This document shows, piece after piece, positions 1 to 9,012 of a stretch of DNA of 64,000 bases. Within the stretch, counting starts at the first letter, position 1. Every line of letters starts with the position of its first letter. The notes under the pieces were generated by a model. It saw only the letters and a program-made list of their open reading frames with translations. It searched no databases and was not told the origin of the DNA. This DNA is from Granulosicoccus sp036478595 (GTDB taxonomy: Bacteria > Pseudomonadota > Gammaproteobacteria > Granulosicoccales > Granulosicoccaceae). The stretch spans positions 62,001 to 126,000 of the forward strand of contig JAZGEF010000073.1 in NCBI GenBank assembly GCA_036478595.1, given 5' to 3'. A program made the translations under genes and the position numbers.

Positions 1-152
1 TCGAGCGGCGTGATGCAATGCTGAACTCTCGAACTGTTTTGTAATGTGCGCTATTTGGCAGTTTCGCTTATGGATCCCAAATTAACCCGAGTTGAGCCGA
101 TGAGCAAGTAAGAATTGCCGCCAATTGCCAGAATAACGAATATTTAATGGGC

Positions 153-193
153 AAAAAAAAACCCGGTGCTAATTGCTCAGCGCCGGGTTTTTG
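153..193. terminator. Rho-independent terminator downstream of the LysM lipoprotein gene
   Basis: A run of A (153-161), a stem reading CCCGGTGCT / AGCGCCGGG with one G-T type mismatch, an 8-base loop and a run of T (188-192). The A tract and T tract make it readable in both directions. It lies 16 bases past the stop of the minus-strand LysM gene and would end that transcript. Confidence 0.85.
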
Positions 194-208
194 ATCGATT
201 AGAAGTAC

Positions 209-1726
209 TTATCTAATGTCACGAGTGTGTACATAACCTACTCCCTTTTCTGTCATCACTTGATACCAAGGGCCAACGGCTTTTGATACTGAGAGTTTAG
301 TTCCTGGAGACACTCGCATCAGCAAGCTGGAAGAAAAGTCAGCTTCGTTGTAGATCGCTTTTGGATAGTAAGTACCACTAACCATGATCTGCGCAGCTGC
401 GTTGTTGTTAAGCTGTTGGTTAGCTTCTTTAGACAGTTCAGTAGTTTCTAGCGCAACTGTTCCAGTTTCTTCTTCTTGAAACTTCGCTTCAACAATTTTG
501 ATTGGTGCAGCGTCGTCGAGAATGCTGGCGCTTGATGCAAGCACTGCCGCCGCGGCTGCTAAGGCTTCAGTGTCAGTGCCGTCCAACTCAGGCGCAGTAG
601 CAGATTCAGTTTTAACAGCTTGTTTGGCTGGTGCAGCTGTTGCTACAGTGGAGTTGTCTGCCTCGCCTTGGATGTTCTTAACCATAGTGCTAGGCACATA
701 CACTGTTTGGCCTGGGTATACAGTGATTGCTTGCTTCTCAGAAAAGTTGTTTTGCGCAGCGATTGATTTCCAGTTAGTGGCATCACCTGTGGTGCGCTTG
801 GCAAGGTTCCAAAGTGTCTCACCTGGCCCCACTTTAAAACGCTGTGCGCCAGCTGTGATGTCAACTGCGTCTGCGTCTGCCAGTGTGTTGTCTGCTTGCG
901 TGCCATCTTCAGGGATGATTAAACGTTCAGTGTCAATTGACGCTGTTTCAATCGGTGCGACGCTCGCTGGTGAGGCACCCACCGCTGCTGCAGTACTGGC
1001 ATCTTTCAAGTATCCGGGTTTGATCATGTCAGCAGGGATTGTCAGCTCTTGGCCAGGAAATACACTTGCATTAGGTGCCAGGTTGTTGATGTCAGCAAGC
1101 ACGTGCCAGTTGTTAGCATCGCCAGTTGTCGCTTTTGCGATGTCCCACAAGTTCTCCTGTGACTGCACTTCGTGAATCAGGTCCGACGTAGCAACACTTT
1201 GCGCGCTAGTTGTTGCGGGTGCCGCAGCTGCTAGCGGGTCTGCAGCCAAAGGATCAGGACTGTCCATTGCCAGAGTGGTTTGTGTTTCCAGAGTCGGATC
1301 TTGTAAACCGAAATCTGTGTTGTCGGCTAAATCAGTGCCCTCTAACGCACCTTCAAGTGGTTGCCTGACAATGATATTGGATTCTGCGGCTTCAATAATG
1401 ACGTCTGAGTCGCCGTCGAGCAGCGTTGTTTCAGTTTCCATCCCTGCCATATTAAGCTCGCCGTCCAAGGTGTCGGTTTGTAGGCTGTTTGAATCGACAC
1501 CGCCTTGAGCAATAACATCGCCGTGAGAGGCTTCGTCGTGGAGATGGAGGAAATCCCTTGTGCTAGCCACAGCCCGACCACCTAGTTCCAAGGTTTTCGC
1601 ACCGACATCGCTAAGCGTATCAGCAATTTCGCCACCTGAGCGAGGTATGGATCCGCATGCGCTAAGCATGCTCAGAGCGATGAGTGCACCGCTGGTTTGT
1701 AGTATTTTTCGTGAAATTGGAGTCAT
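209..1726 (-). CDS. LysM/SH3 domain lipoprotein (cell-wall binding)
   Basis: A 505-residue envelope lipoprotein predicted to bind peptidoglycan. The N-terminus is a lipoprotein signal peptide ending in LSAC, with Cys24 as the lipidated residue. A long low-complexity Ala/Thr/Asp-rich stretch (about 70-180) precedes two LysM modules, at about 185-232 and 295-346. Both share the core pattern xLWxxAKxTTGDxxNW and end in PGQ plus a beta strand, so they look like an internal duplication. The last 60 residues look like a bacterial SH3 domain (GPWYQV, GVGYV). LysM binds N-acetylglucosamine chains and SH3 often binds peptide stems, but I see no catalytic domain, so a scaffolding or division-site role is inference. 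It follows glnS on the same strand after a 352-base repeat-containing spacer. Confidence 0.8.
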   Translation of the reverse strand: MTPISRKILQTSGALIALSMLSACGSIPRSGGEIADTLSDVGAKTLELGGRAVASTRDFLHLHDEASHGDVIAQGGVDSNSLQTDTLDGELNMAGMETETTLLDGDSDVIIEAAESNIIVRQPLEGALEGTDLADNTDFGLQDPTLETQTTLAMDSPDPLAADPLAAAAPATTSAQSVATSDLIHEVQSQENLWDIAKATTGDANNWHVLADINNLAPNASVFPGQELTIPADMIKPGYLKDASTAAAVGASPASVAPIETASIDTERLIIPEDGTQADNTLADADAVDITAGAQRFKVGPGETLWNLAKRTTGDATNWKSIAAQNNFSEKQAITVYPGQTVYVPSTMVKNIQGEADNSTVATAAPAKQAVKTESATAPELDGTDTEALAAAAAVLASSASILDDAAPIKIVEAKFQEEETGTVALETTELSKEANQQLNNNAAAQIMVSGTYYPKAIYNEADFSSSLLMRVSPGTKLSVSKAVGPWYQVMTEKGVGYVHTRDIR

Positions 1727-1789
1727 TAAGTTATAACCTCAGGCGCCTGATTTGCTGTGTACTAATTAGGGAATGCAGACAGTGAATAC

Positions 1790-1835
1790 CGCGAGATCTG
1801 CGCCTCGCGTGTCATTTCACTGCCGAACATGACAC
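1790..1835. repeat. Two abutting inverted repeats upstream of the LysM lipoprotein gene
   Basis: CGCGAG (1790-1795) is repeated inverted as CTCGCG (1804-1809). GTGTCAT (1809-1815) is repeated inverted as ATGACAC (1829-1835). Both lie 65-110 bases upstream of the LysM gene start at 1726. They could be operator half-sites or RNA hairpins in its leader; nothing identifies a regulator. Confidence 0.35.
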
Positions 1836-1933
1836 TAAATTAATAGTAGGTACTTTGGAGGTCGTCAATAATTCTTTCCCAACTGCACAAATGTCAATCA
1901 ATTAAAAAAATCCAGAAAGAAATAAGTCAACAA

Positions 1934-2070
1934 AATGCCGTTTTTTTGGGGGCATTCACCCCGGAAAGCGCCTGGCACCCCGGAGGGCACTTGGCACCCC
2001 GCGTATCCCGGAGGGCGGGCTGCTCCCCGCGCAATTGGACCAGGTGTCCTTGGGTGCTAGGTGCCCTCCG
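1934..2070. repeat. GC-rich direct and inverted repeat cluster downstream of glnS
   Basis: Part of the 352-base gene-free stretch between glnS and the LysM gene. Read on the minus strand, two tandem 19-base units, GGGGTGCCAAGTGCCCTCC and GGGGTGCCAGGCGCTTTCC, are followed by a third partial unit GGGGTG (plus-strand span about 1957-2000). A 19-base arm at 1981-1999 is repeated inverted at 2052-2070 with two mismatches. A further hairpin AATGCC/GGCATT encloses a T run at 1934-1956. It begins only 8 bases after the glnS stop, so the transcript would fold strongly there. A REP-like element that also ends the glnS mRNA is the simplest reading. Confidence 0.6.
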
Positions 2071-2078
2071 ACAGGGCT

Positions 2079-3734
2079 TTATTTAGCCCAAGTATCGCGA
2101 AGCGTAACCGCGCGGTTAAATACAGCAGAATTTGGCTTGTGGTCGTGGCGATCAGTCACGAAGTATCCCAAGCGTTCAAACTGAAAGTGAGCTTCGGGCT
2201 CGGCAGCGGCCAAAGAGGGCTCGATGATGGCTGATTTCATGATGGTGCGAGATTCTGGATTGATTGCATCAGCAAAGCTTTCTGCTTTTGCCGGGTTTAC
2301 GTCGGTAAAGAGCCGATCGTATAAGCGAATTTCCGCCGGCACACCGTATTTTGCAGAAACCCAATGCACCACACCTTTAACCTTGCGGCCTTCGGGTTTC
2401 TTACCCAGGGTGTCTGGGTCGTGAGTGCAATGCAGCTCAACTACATTGCCGCTGCCGTCTTTAATCACCTCATTACATTTAATTACGTAGCAGCCACGTA
2501 GGCGCACCTCTCCGCCCGGCACCAAGCGTTGATATTTGGGCGGAGGATCTTCTGAAAAATCATCGCTATCGATAAAGACTTCTTTGGTAAACGGTATCGG
2601 GCGACTACCGGCTGATTCGTATTGCGGGTGATTGTTGAAGGTAAGCTCCTGTTCGTGGTTATCATCAAGGCTGGTGATCACTACCTTGATTGGATCAAGC
2701 ACTGCCATGCGACGATGTGCATCACGGTTAAGGTGATCACGCATACACGTTTCAAGCACGCTCATCTCTATCCATGCATCGTTTTTAGTGATACCAATAC
2801 GATCGCAAAAATCACGTAATGCCTCAGGCGTAAAGCCACGGCGACGCAATCCAATGATTGTTGGCATGCGAGGGTCATCCCAGCCATCGACTAAATTTTC
2901 TTCAACCAACTGTATTAAGCGCCGTTTGCTTAGCATCGTGTGCTCTAACGAAAGTCGCGCAAATTCGATTTGTTGCGGATGGCTTGGTGTTTGTAGTGTG
3001 TCTAGCACCCAATCATAGAGCGGGCGATGATCTTCAAATTCGAGGGTGCACAACGAGTGCGTGATATTTTCGAGCGCATCAGAAACGCAATGTGTGTAGT
3101 CGTACATTGGATAAATCGACCACTTATCGCCAGTGCGCATATGTTCAACTTTGCGAATACGATATAAAGTTGGGTCACGCATGTTGATGTTGCCAGATGC
3201 CATGTCGATCTTGGCACGAAGCACATGTTCACCATCATCAAATTCGCCGTTTTTCATGCGCTCAAACAGGTCTAGATTTTCTTCAACGCTGCGGTTGCGG
3301 TAAGGGCTGGGCTTGCCAGGTTCTTTAAGTGTGCCGCGCAGAGTACGCATTTCTTCAGCGCTGCTGCTCTCCACATAAGCTTTGTCGGCTTCGATTAGTT
3401 GAACAGCAAAATCATAAAGCTGGTCAAAGTAGTCGGATGCATGGTGAAGTTCGTTCCATTCAAAACCCAGCCAACTGACATCAGCTTTGATGGCTTCTGA
3501 GTATTCAATATCTTCTTTGACTGGATTGGTGTCGTCAAAGCGCAGATTGCAGCTGCCACCGTATTGCTGAGCGATGCCGAAATTTAGACAGATCGACTTG
3601 GCATGGCCAATGTGCAGATAGCCGTTTGGTTCTGGCGGAAAACGTGTGACGACTCGGCCATCGTTTTTGCCATTTTTTATATCTTCATCAATGATGTTGC
3701 GGATGAAGTTAGCGCTTGCTTTGGAGTCGGTCAT
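2079..3734 (-). CDS. glnS: Glutaminyl-tRNA synthetase
   Basis: Cytoplasmic class I aminoacyl-tRNA synthetase that charges tRNA-Gln. The 551 residues match the usual size (about 554). The signature FPPEPNGYLHIGHAKS places HIGH at residues 41-44. MLSKRRL near residue 268 is the KMSKS-equivalent loop; the variant is normal for GlnRS. RFDDTNP and the C-terminal beta-barrel anticodon-binding region (about 340-551) are present, and GlnRS-type rather than GluRS-type sequence runs to the end. ATG at 3734 directly precedes the conserved N-terminus. A -10-like TATACT lies about 30 bases upstream. Downstream is a dense repeat cluster. Confidence 0.97.
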   Translation of the reverse strand: MTDSKASANFIRNIIDEDIKNGKNDGRVVTRFPPEPNGYLHIGHAKSICLNFGIAQQYGGSCNLRFDDTNPVKEDIEYSEAIKADVSWLGFEWNELHHASDYFDQLYDFAVQLIEADKAYVESSSAEEMRTLRGTLKEPGKPSPYRNRSVEENLDLFERMKNGEFDDGEHVLRAKIDMASGNINMRDPTLYRIRKVEHMRTGDKWSIYPMYDYTHCVSDALENITHSLCTLEFEDHRPLYDWVLDTLQTPSHPQQIEFARLSLEHTMLSKRRLIQLVEENLVDGWDDPRMPTIIGLRRRGFTPEALRDFCDRIGITKNDAWIEMSVLETCMRDHLNRDAHRRMAVLDPIKVVITSLDDNHEQELTFNNHPQYESAGSRPIPFTKEVFIDSDDFSEDPPPKYQRLVPGGEVRLRGCYVIKCNEVIKDGSGNVVELHCTHDPDTLGKKPEGRKVKGVVHWVSAKYGVPAEIRLYDRLFTDVNPAKAESFADAINPESRTIMKSAIIEPSLAAAEPEAHFQFERLGYFVTDRHDHKPNSAVFNRAVTLRDTWAK

Positions 3735-3762
3735 TGTGGCTCAAGGGCGTGTGTGCCGTTGA

Positions 3763-3768
3763 AGTATA
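3763..3768 (-). promoter_or_regulatory. Possible -10 element for glnS
   Basis: TATACT on the minus strand, 29 bases before the glnS start codon, close to the TATAAT consensus and at a sensible distance for a short leader. No good -35 hexamer is visible at 16-18 bases upstream (TAGCTA is the best), so this rests on the -10 alone. Confidence 0.35.
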
Positions 3769-3802
3769 GCCGGGCTGTTTGTTTAATAGCTAAAAAACGA
3801 AG

Positions 3803-3950
3803 GTGTCATCTCCCAAAGGGCATGTCGCCTCATTGAAGGTGGGACCCTGTATTTTGCAGAGCCGGTCGTTTTTCAATATGGGTCCCGGAACGCCGCCTAC
3901 CCCGAAGAGCACATCGTATGCGAGGAAAAATACAGTTTCACGGCGATGAC
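3803..3950. repeat. Nested inverted repeats in the spacer upstream of glnS
   Basis: The 260-base gap between the transglycosylase gene and glnS holds several nested arms: GGGACCC (3841-3847) with GGGTCCC (3880-3886), CTGTATTTT (3847-3855) with AAAATACAG (3927-3935), and an outer imperfect pair GTCATC-TCC (3804-3812) with GGCGATGAC (3942-3950). The arrangement resembles a small palindromic or MITE-like element, but no target duplication or second copy is visible here. Confidence 0.45.
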
Positions 3951-3994
3951 TAAGCGTAGGGGAATGACTGGAGGTCGCGGGGTTGACGGGGAGG

Positions 3995-4645
3995 TTATTT
4001 CGCTGCCACCAACAACTTATAGTGCGCCTTAACCTTCACCACGTATCGCTGGGTTTCTTTATAAGGAGGGATGCCACCGTAGTGCTTTACTGTGCCGGGG
4101 CCTGCGTTGTAGGCGGCAAGTGCTAGCTCGAGATTGCTATCAAACATCTTCAACATTTTGGCAATGTATTCAGCACCACCCATTAGGTTTTGCAGCTCGT
4201 TAAAGGGTTGCGTTACGTTCAGTTCAGCCGCTGTTGCTGGCATTAACTGCATCAAACCCTGAGCGCCTGCAACAGAGACGGCATGCGGGTCAAAACACGA
4301 CTCGACACGAGCAATAGCTTCGATTAACAACGGATCAACCTTGTGGGCGGAAGCAGCAGCATTTATGTCATCTTCAATAAAACCAGCCCGCTCAGACATG
4401 ATCTGCAAACTCGCGCCATTGCATGAGGCTGTGGCCATTGGCCTGCCGTAGTTGTTGGCGTAGCTAGTGCGTTGGATCGCGCCGTTAGAGGCTGGCGCAT
4501 CACTAAACAGCATCGAGCCATCTGCGGCTTTGGTTTTGTACACCTTTTCAATCGCGAACGATTGGCTGGCTGGCAACAACAATAGACCGGCAGTAAAGGC
4601 TAGGCCGGCAATATATTTAGCGACTTTTGCAGATGAGCGATACAT
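3995..4645 (-). CDS. Soluble lytic murein transglycosylase (SLT family) with DUF4124-like N-terminus
   Basis: A 216-residue exported peptidoglycan lyase that would cut glycan strands to 1,6-anhydro ends. A signal peptide ending near SFA (about residues 12-31) is followed by a short KVYKTKAADGSMLFSD segment typical of DUF4124 and then the SLT lysozyme-like domain. IARVES puts the catalytic Glu at 115. GAQGLMQLMPATA (127-139) and AYNAGPG (178-184) are the family hallmarks. It is shorter than Slt70 and closer to small stand-alone SLT proteins. Same strand as glnS, but 260 bases apart with repeats between, so co-transcription is uncertain. Confidence 0.92.
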   Translation of the reverse strand: MYRSSAKVAKYIAGLAFTAGLLLLPASQSFAIEKVYKTKAADGSMLFSDAPASNGAIQRTSYANNYGRPMATASCNGASLQIMSERAGFIEDDINAAASAHKVDPLLIEAIARVESCFDPHAVSVAGAQGLMQLMPATAAELNVTQPFNELQNLMGGAEYIAKMLKMFDSNLELALAAYNAGPGTVKHYGGIPPYKETQRYVVKVKAHYKLLVAAK

Positions 4646-4717
4646 GGAAATAGTATCGACGGATAGGCATTTTAACTTATGCGTTTGGCTTGGTGAATGT
4701 GACGTAGCTAACTAAAT

Positions 4718-5284
4718 TCACACCCCATTCCAGTGAGTGACGAAATCTGCTGGGTCAGGGCGCGGCCGCCTTGGTTTGCTCATGGTGGGTGTGCCAATGT
4801 AAATGAAGCCAACAATTTCATCGCCGGCATCGATTCCCAAAGCAGCTTTTACCGTGCCGTCGTAGGTGTTAGCACCGGTTAGCCAGGTCGCACCAAAACC
4901 CAAGGCATTAGCGCCTAGTGAGATCTGTTGCGCCGCGACTCCGGCTGAAATTATTTGCTCAACCACCGGCGTTTTGGGGTGATCTTGAGTGATCTTTGCC
5001 ACTACGGTGATGATCATCGGTGATCGCAATGGTTTTTCTGAAACGGATTGCAGCTTCTCGTCAGATATCTCCTGGTCTCGATTTTGAGCGGCTTTTATAA
5101 ACACCTTGCCAAGCTTTACTCTAGCATCTCCCTCAATAACGATAAATCGCCATGGCCGCATCTGAGCATGATCCGGTGCCGACATTGCACATTTGAGAAT
5201 CTCGTTCAATTGCGCCTCATTGGGTGCCGGTTCTGCTAAGCAGCGGGCAGGGTAGGAGACTCGATCGTGAAGCTGTGAAATCAT
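4718..5284 (-). CDS. Nitroreductase family protein (YdjA-like)
   Basis: A 188-residue FMN-dependent NAD(P)H oxidoreductase of the compact nitroreductase fold, closest in layout to E. coli YdjA. The N-terminal SYPARCLAEPAPN and the SAPDHAQMRPWRF segment match the phosphate/FMN-binding part of that group. GFGATWLTG (about 128-136) and DEIVGFIYIGTP near the end are also typical. The natural substrate of YdjA-type enzymes is not settled, so only the family is assigned. It is transcribed away from the M61 aminopeptidase gene; the two starts are 107 bases apart and share a promoter region. Confidence 0.88.
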   Translation of the reverse strand: MISQLHDRVSYPARCLAEPAPNEAQLNEILKCAMSAPDHAQMRPWRFIVIEGDARVKLGKVFIKAAQNRDQEISDEKLQSVSEKPLRSPMIITVVAKITQDHPKTPVVEQIISAGVAAQQISLGANALGFGATWLTGANTYDGTVKAALGIDAGDEIVGFIYIGTPTMSKPRRPRPDPADFVTHWNGV

Positions 5285-5391
5285 CGGTCATTGTTTGTTC
5301 GGTGCAAGGATGGTTTCAGAGTACAACAATGCTGGGCTAGAAACAGCGATTAACTGTGTAACAATAAGGCCAAACATGCATGAGGTGATTT

Positions 5392-7194
5392 GTGAGCAGT
5401 CATTACATAATTCAGGCCGTTAGTCCGCAAGCTCATTTATATGAGGTGACGCTCAAGCTCGACGATCTTGATGTTGGCCATGCACCGGTACGCCTGCGGT
5501 TGCCGGACTGGATACCTGGTAGTTACATGATCCGGGATTTTTCGCAGCACATTGTGGCCCTGCAAGCACTCAGCGATGGTTATGAGATCGCCGTTACACG
5601 CGTTGATAAATCCTGCTGGGAGTGCCCGGCTGGCCTCAGTTCTTTAGAGGTCACCTATCGCGTATACGCCTGGGATCTTTCGGTGCGCGCAGCACACCTT
5701 GATCTTAATCATGGTTTTTTTAACGGCACCAGTGTGTTTTTGTATGCCGAAGGGCTGGAACAAAACCCAGTAACGGTGGACATTCAACTCCCAAGCTCCC
5801 CAGAGTGCAAAAGCTGGCAAGTGGCTACCTCATTAAGTGCTGCCGATATTCAAGCAAACGGTTTCGGTTTGTACAAGGCTGCTAACTACGACGAACTGAT
5901 TGATCATCCAGTAGAAATGGGTACTTTCACCCGTTGCGAATTTGAAGCTTGTGGTGTGCCGCATGAGATTATATTTACTGGTCCGATACATACTGATTTG
6001 GATCGTGTGGCAAACGATCTGAAACGCATCTGTGAATACCAGATTAATTTCTTTGGTAAGCCTGCGCCAATGGACCATTATGTGTTTTTGGTGATGGTGG
6101 TAGGTAGCGGTTACGGAGGGCTAGAGCATCGCGCATCCACAGCATTAATGATCACGCGTGAAAACTTACCCATACCAGGTGACGATTCAACCCATGATGG
6201 TTACCTAAGCTTTTTAGGCTTGTGCAGCCATGAGTACTTTCATACTTGGAATGTTAAGCGAATCAAGCCCGCTGCCTTTACGCCATTTGATCTACAAGCC
6301 GAAAATTACACACGTCTATTGTGGTTTTTTGAAGGCATGACATCTTACTATGATGATTTGTTTCTGCGTCGCTGTGGCTTGATTGACGATGAAACTTATT
6401 TTAAGTTGGTCGCGAAAAACATCACACGCATTCAGCGTACCGGTGGGCGCCTAGTGCAAACCGTTACCGATTCCAGTTTTGATGCATGGCATAAATTTTA
6501 TAAGCAAAATGAGAATTCACCCAATGCCATTGTCAGTTATTACGGTAAGGGCGCACTGGTTGCAATGTGCTTAGATGCAATCTTGCGCAAGCGTAGTAGT
6601 AACAAGGTCACCCTTGATCACCTCATGCGGGCGCTATGGCAAAGGTGGCTCAACACGGGTGAAGGCTTGCAAGAACAAGAGCCTGAAAGCGTCGCCACAG
6701 AATTGCTTGGCCAGAGTTTGGATGATTTTTTCCAGCCGGCGTTATACGGCACGAGCGAACTCGACCTGGAAAAAGCCTTAACAAGCTTGGGTGTGCAGCT
6801 TAACTGGCGTCAACGCCAATCAGCTGCCGATACTGGTGGTAAGATCGATAAGTCCGGAAGTTTCTATTGGATAGGTGCCAACGTGCATGCAGGCGAAGGG
6901 GACGCCACGCTTAGCCATGTTTTCACTGATGGTGCTGCAGAGCGCGCTGGTTTAGCCGCGGGTGACAAGCTGGTCGCTATTGAAGAGCTCGCGGTCGACT
7001 CAAGCAATTTGGTGGACATACTTAAACGTTATGCAAGCCAAGGTAAAGTGCGAGTGCACTACTTCAGATTGGGTGTGTTATCGACAACAACAATGCCGAT
7101 TGTTATTGCTAATAACGACACTGCCTACCTTACGTTGCAAGACAAAGAAAAGGCAATGCTGTGGCTAATGGACCCGGCAAACCATCCCGCATGA
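5392..7194 (+). CDS. M61 family metallo-aminopeptidase with PDZ domain
   Basis: A 600-residue zinc aminopeptidase of the glycyl-aminopeptidase family M61. The N-terminal beta-sandwich (about 1-180) is followed by the metalloprotease core with HEYFH at 280-284 and the third zinc ligand Glu314 in FFEGMTSYYDD. A PDZ domain covers about 497-585 (GAAERAGLAAGDKLVAI). No signal peptide is visible, so it appears cytoplasmic. The start is GTG at 5392: an upstream ATG in the same frame is closed by a stop, and AGGTGA sits 3-4 bases before the GTG. Its stop overlaps the birA start, so birA and coaX are probably co-transcribed with it. Confidence 0.92.
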   Translation: MSSHYIIQAVSPQAHLYEVTLKLDDLDVGHAPVRLRLPDWIPGSYMIRDFSQHIVALQALSDGYEIAVTRVDKSCWECPAGLSSLEVTYRVYAWDLSVRAAHLDLNHGFFNGTSVFLYAEGLEQNPVTVDIQLPSSPECKSWQVATSLSAADIQANGFGLYKAANYDELIDHPVEMGTFTRCEFEACGVPHEIIFTGPIHTDLDRVANDLKRICEYQINFFGKPAPMDHYVFLVMVVGSGYGGLEHRASTALMITRENLPIPGDDSTHDGYLSFLGLCSHEYFHTWNVKRIKPAAFTPFDLQAENYTRLLWFFEGMTSYYDDLFLRRCGLIDDETYFKLVAKNITRIQRTGGRLVQTVTDSSFDAWHKFYKQNENSPNAIVSYYGKGALVAMCLDAILRKRSSNKVTLDHLMRALWQRWLNTGEGLQEQEPESVATELLGQSLDDFFQPALYGTSELDLEKALTSLGVQLNWRQRQSAADTGGKIDKSGSFYWIGANVHAGEGDATLSHVFTDGAAERAGLAAGDKLVAIEELAVDSSNLVDILKRYASQGKVRVHYFRLGVLSTTTMPIVIANNDTAYLTLQDKEKAMLWLMDPANHPA

Positions 7195-7988
7195 CATTAC
7201 AGCATCAGGTTTTACAAGACGCACTGATCGCATCAGGCAATACCTGTGTACTTGAAACATTCGATCAATTGCCGTCAACCAGCGAATACCTTGCACAAGC
7301 AGTTGTCGCTGATGCCCATGATGCGCATGTGGTTGCTTGCGATTGGCAAACTCAGGGCAATGGTCGCAGAGGTAAGAGCTGGGACACAGCGCCGGGCAAC
7401 ATTACTTTCTCGGTTCGTACAGTTGCTCCAGTACCGCCAGCTCAGTTGATGGGCTTAAGTTTGGTTACCGGCGTGTCAATTGCACAAGTATTACATGAGG
7501 TATGTGACTTGGATGTCCAGCTTAAATGGCCTAACGACGTCATCGTTCATGACCGTAAACTCTGCGGATTACTCACCGAGTTGCAAAGCAAGCAAAATGC
7601 AGGTACAACCACCATCGTTACCGGGGTTGGCATCAACATACTAGAAAACGATACCGTCAAGCAGCTGGGTATTGGTGGGATCAGTTTGCAAGAGGTGTGT
7701 GATGTGGTGCCAGCGCGCGAACGAATCATCGCTTCAATGGTGACAGCTTTGCTAAAAAATTACGGTCTTTTTTATCAACAAGGTTGGGATGCGTTCAGTG
7801 AACATTGGGCAAGTCGTGATTATCTTGTTGGTAAATCGGTTATTTTGCACGGGAGCCAACAAGAGCCCCAGCAGCAACGAGTTGACGTAAAGGGCATAGA
7901 TGCTAAAGGTGCGCTTCTTGTGAGTGATAAGGGCAAGGGCAGCACACGGGCTGTCTATAGTGGTGAAGTTTCAGTACGAGTAAACTAA
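7191..7988 (+). CDS. birA: Biotin--[acetyl-CoA-carboxylase] ligase, monofunctional
   Basis: Attaches biotin to the biotin carboxyl carrier protein through biotinyl-AMP. About 265 residues from the ATG at 7191, which overlaps the upstream stop as ATGA; a start 30 bases earlier is possible but lies inside the M61 gene. The adenylate loop is TQGNGRRGKSW (about 52-62; usual GRGRxG), followed by KWPNDV and CGLLTE around the biotin pocket and a short C-terminal SH3-like domain. E. coli BirA has an N-terminal winged helix that represses bio genes; it is absent here, so this protein should not be a repressor. The gene overlaps coaX by one base. Confidence 0.93.
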   Translation: MTLQHQVLQDALIASGNTCVLETFDQLPSTSEYLAQAVVADAHDAHVVACDWQTQGNGRRGKSWDTAPGNITFSVRTVAPVPPAQLMGLSLVTGVSIAQVLHEVCDLDVQLKWPNDVIVHDRKLCGLLTELQSKQNAGTTTIVTGVGINILENDTVKQLGIGGISLQEVCDVVPARERIIASMVTALLKNYGLFYQQGWDAFSEHWASRDYLVGKSVILHGSQQEPQQQRVDVKGIDAKGALLVSDKGKGSTRAVYSGEVSVRVN

Positions 7989-8767
7989 TGAGAATTCTGG
8001 TCGACATTGGCAACTCACGTTGCAAATCCTGCATTGATGAAGATGGGCAATTAACCGCGCTTGACACCTTCGCCTGGCACGATGTGTTTATTCACGATGC
8101 ATTAAATAAGGCTTGGCTTGAACCTCTGGCTGGTGGCGTGCCTGAGAGCGTTCACGTGTCTAACGTGGCTGGTGATCGTTTATTGCCTAACGTGGCCGCA
8201 TGGTGCTGCAGCCAGTGGGACCTCACACCACTAGCCGTGACATCACAGCCCGAATTTGGCGGTTTGCGTAATGCCTATCTCGAGCCCGCCACTTTAGGTG
8301 TGGATCGTTGGGCTGCTATGGCGGGTGCTCGCAGTCGGTACAAGGGCCCGCTGTGTGTTGTGGACTCTGGTACTGCAACCACGGTCGATGTCATTAACAA
8401 GGATGGCCAGCATATCGGTGGCGCTATTTTGCCGGGTATTTATACTATGCGCCGGTCTTTGGGCAAATACACCGCAGCACTATTTGCAGCAGATGGTGAA
8501 ATTTCTCCGTTTTCCAATAATACGGCTGCCGGTATTGCGGGTGGCACTGGCTACGCTTCCGTGGGTGCGATTGAGCGCTTGATAGTGGAGGCCAATAAGG
8601 CGGTTGGGGACGCAACGACGATCATAACGGGAGGCGAGGCGGGTGTGCTGGAAGGTTTGCTGACGCTCGATGCCGTCATAGATCCTATGCTGGTACTGCA
8701 TGGTGTAGCGGTTTTATCTGAGTCTCTGACCGAAGATCAGCTTCTTGAAAGGTCGCGCTGCGAATAA
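7988..8767 (+). CDS. coaX: Type III pantothenate kinase
   Basis: Catalyses the first step of coenzyme A synthesis, phosphorylation of pantothenate, with the ASKHA-fold enzyme that is not inhibited by CoA. The 259 residues fit the family. DIGNSR (6-11) is the phosphate-binding P-loop equivalent. GVDRWAAM near residue 104 binds pantothenate, and VVDSGTATTVDV plus GGAILPG form the second nucleotide motif. ATG overlaps the birA stop by one base (TAATG). The birA-coaX pairing is common in bacteria and supports both calls. Confidence 0.95.
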   Translation: MRILVDIGNSRCKSCIDEDGQLTALDTFAWHDVFIHDALNKAWLEPLAGGVPESVHVSNVAGDRLLPNVAAWCCSQWDLTPLAVTSQPEFGGLRNAYLEPATLGVDRWAAMAGARSRYKGPLCVVDSGTATTVDVINKDGQHIGGAILPGIYTMRRSLGKYTAALFAADGEISPFSNNTAAGIAGGTGYASVGAIERLIVEANKAVGDATTIITGGEAGVLEGLLTLDAVIDPMLVLHGVAVLSESLTEDQLLERSRCE

Positions 8768-8865
8768 AAGTTGCCTATCAAGGCACGCCGATTGCACATG
8801 TTGGCCAGAATGCACTAAAATGTTTCTCAGTATTTAGCCAGGCAGCTTACCAAGCGCTGCTGGGT

Positions 8866-8894
8866 TTGGCCCGATCAGTATCAGGCTTTATCCT
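8866..8894 (+). promoter_or_regulatory. Candidate promoter for tRNA-Thr
   Basis: TTGGCC (8866-8871) and TATCCT (8889-8894) are separated by 17 bases and end 23 bases before the mature tRNA. Each hexamer has mismatches, but spacing and position are right. coaX ends about 100 bases upstream, so the tRNA may have its own promoter. Confidence 0.35.
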
Positions 8895-8917
8895 CAAATG
8901 GCTCTTAGCCCGATCAT

Positions 8918-8993
<76 letters not shown>

Positions 8994-9012
8994 TTTCTTA
9001 AAAATACGATCT

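Noticed and set aside
498..1175. 225-codon plus-strand ORF opposite the LysM lipoprotein gene
   Set aside because: It runs antisense to a gene with clear LysM, SH3 and lipobox signals, has Ala/Val/Ser-rich text without domains and no ribosome site; a shadow of the real gene.
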